In this document: positions 56,928 to 64,000 of the stretch, in pieces
How the letters are laid out: the number at the start of each line of letters is the position of its first letter
How positions within the stretch are numbered: the stretch's first letter is position 1
NCBI RefSeq assembly: GCF_014652655.1
Contig: NZ_BMZF01000010.1
Coordinates: 38,924 to 102,923, forward strand
Source: Paramylibacter ulvae
GTDB lineage: Bacteria > Pseudomonadota > Alphaproteobacteria > Rhodobacterales > Rhodobacteraceae
DNA length: 64,000 bases
Direction of reading: 5' to 3'
Program-made: the position numbers and the translations under genes
The notes under the pieces: generated by a model
What the model was told of the DNA's origin: nothing
Seen by the model: the letters and a program-made list of their open reading frames with translations, nothing else
The model's database searches: none

Positions 56928-57962
56928 TTATCCGTTGCTTTTGGGATCAAGCAATGCGCCAAGCGCGTCTTGGGCGGTTATCTGACCAATCAATTCCGAT
57001 CCATCACTGACACAAATACAATCAACACCGCTGGACAATTGCGCCATCACATCGCGCACGGGCGTTTTGCTATCTACGGTGTCTTTGGACGTTTTGCGTT
57101 TTGTCGGTTGCATAATATCCGACGCACGCAACACGCCCATCGGATTCATATGGGCCACAAAATCGGCCACATATTCATCCGCAGGGTTGGCGACGATTTC
57201 TTGGGGTGTGCCACATTGCACAATGCGCCCGCCCTCCATAATTGCTATGCGATCGCCGATTTTGAACGCTTCGTCCAAATCATGGCTGACAAAAATTATC
57301 GTGCGTTTCAGTGTTGCTTGCAATTCCAACAATTCATCCTGCAAACGTGTGCGGATCAACGGGTCAAGTGCAGAAAACGGTTCGTCCATCAATAAAATCG
57401 GCGCTTCGGTTGCGAATGCACGGGCCAGCCCAACACGTTGCTGCATGCCCCCTGACAATTCGCCCACCTTGCGATCGGCCCAGTCCGACAGGCCAACCAG
57501 ATCAAGTTGGTTTTTCACCCGAGTTGCCATTTCGCCCGCATCCATCCCGTCCATTTCCAGGCCAAAACCAACATTTTGCGCAACCGTGCGCCACGGCAAC
57601 AGACCAAATTGTTGAAACACCATCGCCACACGATGCAGGCGGATTTGGCGCAATGTCGCCTTGTCTGTTTTTGTGACGTCGATCATTTCATCGCCGTTGT
57701 TCACATGTACTGCACCGCGCACCACGGGGTTCAACCCATTCACCGCGCGCAGCAATGTGGATTTGCCCGAACCCGACAAACCCATCAGCACCAAAATTTC
57801 GCCCGTGCCAACGGTTAATGAACAATTGTGCACGCCCAGTACTTGGTTGGTTTGTTCTTGGATTTCTGCGCGGGTTAAACCTTGGTCCATCAGTGGCAAT
57901 GCCTGTTCAGGTTTGCCGCCGAATACAATATTTACATTGTCGAAAATGACTGCAGCGCTCAT
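56928..57962 (-). CDS. choV: Choline/glycine betaine ABC transporter ATPase
   Basis: A 344-residue ATPase of the ProV/OpuAA class. Walker A is GLSGSGKST, with signature LSGGMQQR and Walker B LLMDEPFSALD. A partial CBS region follows from about residue 275 (VRDVMAQLSSGVDCICVSDGSELIGQI). The N-terminal extension ALPLMDQGLTRAEIQEQT is typical of the choline-specific ChoV branch of Rhizobiales and Rhodobacterales. The start overlaps the permease stop by ATGA. A strong terminator follows. Confidence 0.9.
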   Translation of the reverse strand: MSAAVIFDNVNIVFGGKPEQALPLMDQGLTRAEIQEQTNQVLGVHNCSLTVGTGEILVLMGLSGSGKSTLLRAVNGLNPVVRGAVHVNNGDEMIDVTKTDKATLRQIRLHRVAMVFQQFGLLPWRTVAQNVGFGLEMDGMDAGEMATRVKNQLDLVGLSDWADRKVGELSGGMQQRVGLARAFATEAPILLMDEPFSALDPLIRTRLQDELLELQATLKRTIIFVSHDLDEAFKIGDRIAIMEGGRIVQCGTPQEIVANPADEYVADFVAHMNPMGVLRASDIMQPTKRKTSKDTVDSKTPVRDVMAQLSSGVDCICVSDGSELIGQITAQDALGALLDPKSNG

Positions 57963-58798
57963 TTTTTCGGCTCCTCTACACGCAACATACGATCAAGCAT
58001 GATTGCGACGACAACAATGATAAATCCGCTTTCAAACCCAAGTGCGGTGTTCACCGTATTCAACGCGCGCACCACTGGCACGCCTAAACCATCGGCACCA
58101 ACCAATGCGGCGATCACCACCATCGACAGTGACAACATAATGGTCTGGTTCAACCCCGCCATGATTTGAGGCAGGGCATAGGGTAATTCAACCTTGAACA
58201 GCTTTTGTCGCGGTGTTGCGCCAAAACTTTCGGCTGATTCCAACAATGCGGCGGGCGTTGACGATACGCCAAGATGGGTTAAACGAATGGGCGCTGGCAG
58301 GACGAAAATCACCGTGGCCATCAATCCTGGCACCATGCCAATACCAAAAAACACAATCGCAGGGATTAGGTAAACGAACGTGGGAAGGGTCTGCATCAAA
58401 TCCAAAACGGGGCGTGCCCATGCGTATAGTCTGGGGCGGTGTGCCATGGCGATCCCGATGGGAACGCCCACGGCCATACACACCACACAGGCGGATAAAA
58501 CCAAGGTCAAACTCTCTGTCGTTTCTTCCCAGTAATCTTGGTTCAAAATGAACAAGAACCCGATCAAGATCATCAAACAGGTTTTCCAAGAGCGTTGAAA
58601 AATCCAAGTGAGCGCCACAAATGCCAGCACCACCAACAACGGGTGGGGCGTTTGCAAAACCCATAAAATACCATCAATCAATCCTTCGAGAGTGATTGAT
58701 AAGAAATCGAAAAACCATTCAAGGTTTACTTGTAGCCAGTCGAAAACCGCGCTGGCGGTCTTTCCAACTGGAATTTTGTTATCTGTCAGCCATTCCAT
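57959..58798 (-). CDS. choW: Choline/glycine betaine ABC transporter permease
   Basis: A 279-residue permease with about six helices and the binding-protein-dependent loop ESAESFGATPRQKLFKVELPYALPQIM. It resembles ProW/ChoW. The start at 58798 (MEWLTDNKIPVG) is preferred over 58840, which would lie within the upstream hairpin. It overlaps choV by 4 bases. Probably imports choline or glycine betaine as an osmolyte or carbon source. Confidence 0.9.
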   Translation of the reverse strand: MEWLTDNKIPVGKTASAVFDWLQVNLEWFFDFLSITLEGLIDGILWVLQTPHPLLVVLAFVALTWIFQRSWKTCLMILIGFLFILNQDYWEETTESLTLVLSACVVCMAVGVPIGIAMAHRPRLYAWARPVLDLMQTLPTFVYLIPAIVFFGIGMVPGLMATVIFVLPAPIRLTHLGVSSTPAALLESAESFGATPRQKLFKVELPYALPQIMAGLNQTIMLSLSMVVIAALVGADGLGVPVVRALNTVNTALGFESGFIIVVVAIMLDRMLRVEEPKK

Positions 58799-58822
58799 GG
58801 CGCCACCCCCGCGTGGTTTGCC

Positions 58823-58855
58823 AAAAACAAACCCCGCCAACTTGGGCGGGGTTTG
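58823..58855 (-). terminator. Attenuating hairpin between choX and choW
   Basis: CAAACCCCGCC (58828-58838) and GGCGGGGTTTG (58845-58855) form a perfect 11-bp stem. On the minus strand it is followed by TTTTT. It lies after the binding-protein gene and before the permease gene, so it should raise the amount of ChoX relative to ChoWV. Confidence 0.85.
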
Positions 58856-58871
58856 AAATTTGTAAGTTGTA

Positions 58872-59798
58872 TTATTTAAGCGCTGCTTTCACCGCTTCCA
58901 TAGCATCGCCACCGTCCATGGTGGTAACACCGTCCAGCCAACCGTCCAACACGCCAGCATTCGCGCTCAGCCAAGCCGTTGCGGCCTCTGCTGGATCAGT
59001 GCCATCATTCAGGATCGCGCCCATGATTTCGTTTTCCATGGCCAATGTAAATGTTAGGTTGTTCAATAATGCGCCAACGTTTTTGCATTCATCAACGTAA
59101 CCCGCACGTGTGTTTGTAAACACGTTTGCGCCACCCAAATTCGGGCCAAAGAAATCATCGCCACCTGTCAAATATGACATATCAAAATTGGCGTTCATTG
59201 GATGTGGTTCCCAGCCCAAAAATACGATCGGATCGCCTTTTTTATCTGCACGCGCAACCTGCGCCAACATGCCTTGTTCCGAACTTTCTGCAACTTCGAA
59301 ATCTTTCAGATCAAACGCGTTGTCATCAATCATGGATTGGATCAAACGGTTGCCGTCATTGCCAGGCTCGATCCCGTAAATTTTACCCTCAAGCGCATCG
59401 GCATGTGCCGCGATATCGCCAAAACCGTTGATGCCGAGGTCGGACGCAGCCTTGTTCACCGCCAGTGTATATTTCGCACCTTCAAGGTTCATGCCAACCG
59501 TATCAACGGTGCCAGCCTCGCGATAAGACGCGATATCGCCTTCCATTGTTGGCATCCAGTTGCCAAGAAAAATATCGATGTCACCCTTTGCCAATGACGC
59601 ATAGGTCACAGGAACGGACAAAACCTTGATATCCGTGTCATAGCCAAGCGCATCTAACACAACAGTGGTAGCCGCTGTTGTTGCGGTGATGTCTGTCCAG
59701 CCCACGTCGGAAAACGTAACTTCGCCACAATCGGCCTGTGCCATGCTTGCCGCAGCTGTCAGTGCAACCGCACTAATGGATGTGTTGAATAGATTCAT
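58872..59798 (-). CDS. choX: Choline/glycine betaine periplasmic binding protein
   Basis: A 308-residue secreted protein; signal peptide MNLFNTSISAVALTAAASMAQA, then a mature start DCGEVTFSDVGWTDITAT. Aromatic residues that could form the choline-binding box occur in VGWTDI, FLGNWMPTM and FLGWEPHPM, as in ChoX of Sinorhizobium. Two cysteines (after the leader and in DECKNVG) match the family disulfide. The start at 59798 follows AGGGAG; longer frames upstream are not supported. First gene of choXWV. Confidence 0.9.
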   Translation of the reverse strand: MNLFNTSISAVALTAAASMAQADCGEVTFSDVGWTDITATTAATTVVLDALGYDTDIKVLSVPVTYASLAKGDIDIFLGNWMPTMEGDIASYREAGTVDTVGMNLEGAKYTLAVNKAASDLGINGFGDIAAHADALEGKIYGIEPGNDGNRLIQSMIDDNAFDLKDFEVAESSEQGMLAQVARADKKGDPIVFLGWEPHPMNANFDMSYLTGGDDFFGPNLGGANVFTNTRAGYVDECKNVGALLNNLTFTLAMENEIMGAILNDGTDPAEAATAWLSANAGVLDGWLDGVTTMDGGDAMEAVKAALK

Positions 59799-60390
59799 GA
59801 TGATCTCCCTGTTTGTTGTTTTTGTTGCGAAAACGGTACGCAAAATTTTCATGCTGTAACAAAACATGTGCAGCATTTGAATCATAGGGGAAAATTCGGC
59901 GCAATTGATCCGATTGCGACATACCGCGCCACCTAGGGGGGTATTGAATGGTTGTATGAGGATTTGGTGGAGCCTAGGAGGAACGCGATACACGAGTAGG
60001 TTTCTTTTGAAATCAATAGCTTAGTATCTATGTCTTTTCAAGGATGTAACAGCCTTCTGTAACACTTTTTGTCTAAATTTGAGGTGACTTGGAATGAGAA
60101 ATGCTTCGGAGTGGATTTTTACTAAAATCATCATCCGCATTTGTCTGCGAAATCAGTTGCTCAATACCAAAGAAACGGAATCTAAATAACTGGTCTGATA
60201 ATGACGTTACTAAACTAACATAATCTCTCGCTTTTAATGCTTTCCACGACTTGTGGCATAGTTTCGAAGCAAGAGAAGGTGAATAGCTTCATATATCAAT
60301 CGAAAATAACCAGTTTTAGTAGTGATTTTTTTTGTGAATTCGTCTATTTACCCACAAACAAGGCGCAAGCCAACACGTAAAGATATAGAT
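59799..60390. other. Intergenic region with composition change
   Basis: About 590 bases without a convincing gene. The first part holds the choX promoter region. From about 60000 the sequence becomes clearly AT-richer than the left side, matching the change to the accessory genes that follow. A 31-codon frame at 60094 is too weak to call. No tRNA or clear repeat was found here. Confidence 0.5.
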
Positions 60391-61425
60391 ATGGGGTTAT
60401 CAGTGAATGAAGATAAGCGAATGACTGAAACTCTGCCGAAGCTAGCGCTTATCGTTCCAGTTTTTAATGAAGAGCAAGCAATCGCACCGTTTGTTAATAA
60501 AATTGCTGATGTATTGGTTGGCTTTTCAAACAAAGCAACTATTGAGATTTGCTTTGTCAATGATGGCAGTACTGACAAAACTGAACAGATTATTGACGAA
60601 ATTTCACAATCAACTTTGAACATAAAGACAATCAATTTGTCACGTAACTTTGGCAAAGAAGCTGCGCTTTCTGCGGGACTTGATTACACTGATGCAGATG
60701 CGGTGATCCCGATTGATGTCGACTTACAAGATCCGCCAGAATTGATACCAGAGATGTTTAACCTTTGGATGAATGGTGCGCAGATTGTGAATGCACGACG
60801 AATAACCAGAGATCAAGATACTTGGTTAAAACGCACAAGTGCAGGTGCTTTTTACAAGATATTCAACATTCTGGCTGACCACCCAATCCCTCGCAATGTT
60901 GGTGATTTCCGACTTCTTGATCGTGAAGTAGTGGAGGTTGTGCGACAATTGGGTGAGCGTTCGAGGTTTAATAAAGCTTTATTCAGTTGGGTTGGATTTG
61001 AAACTGCGGAACTTACACATGAACGGCCTGCTCGTGCTGACGGGGAAAGCGCGTGGAGCTATTGGAAGCTTTGGAAACTTGCGCTTGATGGTATATTTTC
61101 TTCATCAACAACACCGTTGCGCGTTTGGTCTTATATCGGTGTGCTTATGGGAGTAATGTCCTTCACCTATTCTGCGTATATACTGATAAAGACCTTAGCT
61201 TTTGGGGGGGACGTTCCAGGCTACGCTTCCACTATCATCTTAATATTAACCTTTGGTGGCTTCAATCTGTTCGCACTTGGCATAATTGGCGAGTATGTTG
61301 GGCGCATCTATACAGAGGTGAGGCAGCGGCCACTCTATGTGCTTCGCCAAGGTAGGTTACGAGGGAAAAATGATATGCACTTAAACGAAATTAAGCAGAC
61401 GAAAATAGAACGAAAGCAGACCTAA
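60391..61425 (+). CDS. GtrB-like family 2 glycosyltransferase
   Basis: A 344-residue membrane glycosyltransferase. The catalytic GT2 domain (about 15-245) has LIVPVFNEEQAI, FVNDGSTDKT and the metal site DVDLQDPPELIPEM. Two C-terminal helices (about 255-280 and 292-315) are typical of GtrB/DPM1-type enzymes that load undecaprenyl phosphate with a sugar. The tail RPLYVLRQGRLRGKND is also typical. It is 3 bases before the GtrA-fusion gene, so the two cooperate. Start uncertain: ATG 60391 or ATG 60421; neither has a strong ribosome site. Confidence 0.85.
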   Translation: MGLSVNEDKRMTETLPKLALIVPVFNEEQAIAPFVNKIADVLVGFSNKATIEICFVNDGSTDKTEQIIDEISQSTLNIKTINLSRNFGKEAALSAGLDYTDADAVIPIDVDLQDPPELIPEMFNLWMNGAQIVNARRITRDQDTWLKRTSAGAFYKIFNILADHPIPRNVGDFRLLDREVVEVVRQLGERSRFNKALFSWVGFETAELTHERPARADGESAWSYWKLWKLALDGIFSSSTTPLRVWSYIGVLMGVMSFTYSAYILIKTLAFGGDVPGYASTIILILTFGGFNLFALGIIGEYVGRIYTEVRQRPLYVLRQGRLRGKNDMHLNEIKQTKIERKQT

Positions 61426-61428
61426 CAA

Positions 61429-63297
61429 ATGCCGAAACAACTTCTTTGGTTTGGTGCGGTGGGCATCACCGCTACTTTGGTTCACATTATTGCAGCTCTT
61501 ATGTCGGGGAAGTTTTTATTATTCCCTGCTCAACTTTCCAATTTGTTCGGATTTTGTTGTGCAGTCATTTTTTCGTACGTTGGACATTCACGTTTTACGT
61601 TTAATGAATCCTCAGGCGGTATGGATAGCTTTGTTCGGTTTTCTGTCTCTGCAATCACAGGGTTGATGGTGAGTGCGCTCGTTACATATATGATTTTTAC
61701 GGTGCTCGAACAGCCGTACTTTATCGCGCAGGTTTGTGCGGCAGTTACAGTACCTATCGTTAGCTTTGCCCTGTTAAAGACTTGGGTATATAATGAAAAA
61801 GCTACTGTTAGTGCAGATTTTACGAAAGGGTTATTAATCGCTGTTGCTATTGGAGGGTTGGTGCTCACAGTTTTTTGGGGGCGCATGATCAATCATGATA
61901 CAGCTTGGTATTTAATTGCCACACGGCGCTGGCTGGAGGGAGCTAAGCTTTATGTCGATGTGATTGAAGTGAACCCTCCGATCAACTTTTACTATACTGT
62001 CCCAGCGCTTATAGCTGCTGATATATTGTCAATAAGCGAAACCAATTCTCAATACCTTGTCTTTTCAGCGCTGCTATCTTTTAGTCTGTTATGGTGTTGG
62101 AGCATCATTTTAGGTGTTCAATCCATCGTAGAAACACGACGCATCATCTTTATTATTGGTGTTGCAGCGGCGGTTGTAATCCCTGCAACGTCAAACCTAG
62201 TTCAACGCGATCATGTTTTAGTTATATTCATGTTGCCGTGGCTATTTGGACAGCTTCCAATTACTGGCGTCCATAGTACTCGGTCACAAATTGCTCGGGC
62301 TTCTTTTGGTAGTCTAGGGATGCTACTAAAGCCATACTTCATCGTGATACCGTTAATTGTGTCTATATGGAAAGCAATCTCTCAGCGATCATTTGCACCT
62401 ATTTTCAGCGCGTCGAATTGGACGTTTCTTGTATTTGGATTAGGTTATATTGGGTTCGTTTGGTTGGTACACCCAGAATACCTCACATACATTGTTCCTA
62501 TCGCCAACGATATATACGGGTCTGTAGGTCATCACGGTACAGAGGTGTTGCGCCGTTTCTTTCCAATGGTGACAATTCCATTCTCATTGTTAGTGATTTA
62601 CACAACATTAGCGCCCCAACGTGACGGGAACACAGGCGTATTGGTCGCGGCATGTTTGGGTGGCCTTGCAGTCTACTTTACGCAGGCTACAGGTTTTCAG
62701 TATCAGATTGTACCTTTCACAGCTTTTGCGTCAGTGTTGGCGGTCTGGATTGTCGTGGTATCAACAAGTTTAACTAGGCTTGTGGTGTCTAGCCTTTTTG
62801 TTTTGTGTTTCTGCTTCACTGTGTTCCTCAATAAAGGACCTTATCGAAATGCGATGGCAACGTACTATTCTGATTTTGTTGCGAAACATGGCACGGTTTC
62901 AGTTCTAACAACACATGTTTCAGCTGGGCCGCCATTAGCATTAGCCGCTGATGTTACTTGGGGGATTCGCCATTCAAGCCAATGGTTAGTACCAGGTGTG
63001 GTAAACGGACTGCTTAACTCTGATTGTGAAGTGCAAAGTGAATATTGCGAACGATTGAGAAAGATCGGAGAAATTGCGCGTGATGATGTTGTTCTGGATA
63101 TTCAACAATTTACGCCAAGTGTGATTGTGGTCGATAAGCGCTCTGGATATATTAATACACCTGATTTCAACTGGATCAGTTTTATGGAGCAAGACAATCG
63201 CTTTTCCCTAATTATGGACAGCTACGTTTTGGAAAAGTCTACAGGTAGGTTCGATTTCTATTTGCGGTTAAGTGACGAAAACTCTGCTCCTCATTAA
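61429..63297 (+). CDS. GtrA-like flippase domain fused to a polytopic glycosyltransferase-like domain
   Basis: A 622-residue membrane protein. Residues 1-125 carry the GtrA pattern: four helices with FGAVGITATLVHI and SYVGHSRFTF. From about residue 135 a new polytopic domain begins with about ten helices; its first loop HDTAWYLIATRRWLEGAKLYVDVIEVNPP is like GT-C glycosyltransferases (acidic residues in the first periplasmic loop). GtrA normally is a separate 120-residue protein that flips the GtrB product, with a third protein transferring the sugar; here the last two steps seem joined. The soluble C-terminal 120 residues are not recognised. AT-rich. Confidence 0.75.
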   Translation: MPKQLLWFGAVGITATLVHIIAALMSGKFLLFPAQLSNLFGFCCAVIFSYVGHSRFTFNESSGGMDSFVRFSVSAITGLMVSALVTYMIFTVLEQPYFIAQVCAAVTVPIVSFALLKTWVYNEKATVSADFTKGLLIAVAIGGLVLTVFWGRMINHDTAWYLIATRRWLEGAKLYVDVIEVNPPINFYYTVPALIAADILSISETNSQYLVFSALLSFSLLWCWSIILGVQSIVETRRIIFIIGVAAAVVIPATSNLVQRDHVLVIFMLPWLFGQLPITGVHSTRSQIARASFGSLGMLLKPYFIVIPLIVSIWKAISQRSFAPIFSASNWTFLVFGLGYIGFVWLVHPEYLTYIVPIANDIYGSVGHHGTEVLRRFFPMVTIPFSLLVIYTTLAPQRDGNTGVLVAACLGGLAVYFTQATGFQYQIVPFTAFASVLAVWIVVVSTSLTRLVVSSLFVLCFCFTVFLNKGPYRNAMATYYSDFVAKHGTVSVLTTHVSAGPPLALAADVTWGIRHSSQWLVPGVVNGLLNSDCEVQSEYCERLRKIGEIARDDVVLDIQQFTPSVIVVDKRSGYINTPDFNWISFMEQDNRFSLIMDSYVLEKSTGRFDFYLRLSDENSAPH

Positions 63298-63785
63298 CAT
63301 TGCGCAAGTTTTGAAAGAATTATATACAAAATGGTGGTATGACGCCAAGAAGCGCCCGCATGGTCTTAACGGCTTTGGAGCATACCAAGACAGGGACTGT
63401 CCTTGGAGATGTCATTAGGTGGACACACTGTGTCACTGACGGGGTTAGCGTGTCGCGCTTGAGGGTGGGCGTGGCAGACAGTCATCAATGACTCTCAGCG
63501 GTCTTTATTTGCGCTCCAGCCATCTATCTAGTGTAAGACCCGATCAACCAAACAACCTCAATTGAATGAGCCAATTCAGTACTGCCTACCTTAAGGGTAA
63601 CTTTAAAGGTAACCCTAGAGGTTTTTTTGAATTAGAGGATGACAATGATCCTCTTCATAAACCTTAAAGGTATCCCTAAGGGTATCCCTTAGAGTTTCAT
63701 TTCCTGCTAGTGTGCAACCTATTGTCATCATGCTGTAATAAGGCTCAATCACTAATCAAAAAATAAAGAAGATACACGATCCCAA
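63298..63785. other. Non-coding accessory region before a recombinase gene
   Basis: About 490 bases without a gene. It holds several short inverted repeats (GACACA-C-TGTGTC at 63422-63434, GACAG/CTGTC near 63391, GAGGAT/ATCCTC at 63635-63653) and a cluster of GGTAACCCT/GGTATCCCT words. Sites of this kind are common near serine-recombinase genes, but no core crossover site could be assigned. Confidence 0.4.
63590..63692. repeat. Cluster of AGGGTAAC / GGTATCCCT repeats
   Basis: Copies in order: AAGGGTAAC (63594), AAAGGTAACCCTA (from about 63605), AAAGGTATCCCTAA (from about 63666) and GGGTATCCCTTAGAG (from about 63680). The units occur in both orientations and alternate with CTTTAAAGG-like steps. 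They flank the GAGGAT/ATCCTC hairpin. Confidence 0.55.
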
Positions 63786-64000
63786 CTACATCCCCCACCT
63801 AATCAAAGCTGCTTCACATCCTTGAGGGTCTCCCACAATCCTCAACACGGTCTGTCGGGTCAATCCTGTAGCCTTAGCAATCTGTGAAGTTCCTGCACCA
63901 GTACCACTCATATCCTGAACCTTTGTGAATGCTTCACGATCATAGCTGTGCTTCTTCCCTCTGTACTTACTCCCATCACTCTTGGCGGCCTCTATATCCG
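63786..64000 (-). CDS. Serine recombinase/resolvase, C-terminal part (partial)
   Basis: The last 71 codons of a minus-strand gene that enters from beyond the right edge. The visible part begins DIEAAKSDGSKYRGKK, the usual linker of resolvase/invertase proteins. It continues with a Hin-type helix-turn-helix (GTGAGTSQIAKATGLTRQTV, LRIVGDP) and ends EAALIRWGM. The catalytic domain lies outside the window. Codon use (AGG, AGA, GGA frequent) is unlike the chromosome to the left, which fits a mobile element. Confidence 0.85.
   Translation of the reverse strand, partial: DIEAAKSDGSKYRGKKHSYDREAFTKVQDMSGTGAGTSQIAKATGLTRQTVLRIVGDPQGCEAALIRWGM

Noticed and set aside
60094..60189. 31-codon frame starting MRNASEWIF in the 60-kb gap
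   Set aside because: A weak GAGG lies upstream but the peptide resembles nothing and lacks a signal or domain; not enough to call a gene.
1..64000. tRNA, rRNA, CRISPR arrays and insertion-sequence transposases
   Set aside because: I looked for CCA-ended cloverleaf patterns, regularly spaced long direct repeats and transposase signatures, and found none beyond the recombinase fragment at the right edge.

Overview
The window looks like a chromosome segment of an alphaproteobacterium of the order Rhodobacterales (roseobacter type) with moderate G+C for that group. The evidence is typical small Rhodobacteraceae proteins (the protein at 649, the secreted cysteine protein at 6158), TakP-type TRAP and choline-type ABC transporters, a class III PHA synthase with phasin and PhaR, and a gcvT-H-P operon behind a tandem glycine riboswitch. 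Genes are tightly packed: many operon joints are ATGA or TAATG overlaps, and five convergent pairs share a 4-bp palindrome (TTAA or CTAG) that supplies both stop codons. No tRNA, rRNA or CRISPR array was seen.

Layout. 1-8.6 kb is housekeeping: efp (cut by the left edge), a DMT exporter, hrpB, rpmB, a periplasmic copper chaperone, a low-molecular-weight tyrosine phosphatase and lepA. 8.6-9.7 kb is a small accessory insertion: a DUF3800 gene bordered by strong hairpins and an 11-bp-phased repeat. 9.7-15.7 kb holds small conserved genes (PhnA-like, DoxX, pirin, hydroxyacid dehydrogenase, glyoxalase, nuclease-fold protein). 15.9-22.3 kb is a TRAP transporter with an oversized large permease, followed by a soluble PhoR-like kinase and a PhoB-like protein reduced to a receiver domain. 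22.3-30.5 kb is a polyester (PHA) locus: TPP enzyme, Fe-alcohol dehydrogenase, PhaE, PhaC and a fused CoA-transferase on one strand, phasin and phaR on the other, with TGCACAA repeats as probable PhaR operators.

31.4-43 kb is the most unusual part. It holds a self-sufficient reductive dehalogenase fused to its own reductase, a flavin reductase-MarR fusion, a PhnD-like binding protein paired with a hybrid histidine kinase but no ABC permease, and, convergent with that pair, a 1332-residue membrane protein. That protein joins two rhodanese domains, a YidC/Oxa1-like insertase domain and a PEP-synthase/rifampin-phosphotransferase-like ATP-dependent phosphotransferase. I know of no described system with this architecture.

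43-60 kb is metabolic: GH25 lysozyme lipoprotein, gcvTHP, a class III aminotransferase, a LacI-controlled sugar or polyol operon (isomerase, Gfo/Idh dehydrogenase, ABC transporter) and a choline/betaine ABC transporter. From about 60 kb the sequence becomes AT-richer and accessory in character: a GtrB-like glycosyltransferase, a GtrA-glycosyltransferase fusion, short inverted and direct repeats, and the C-terminus of a serine recombinase running off the right edge. All assignments come from reading the sequence; no database search was run.
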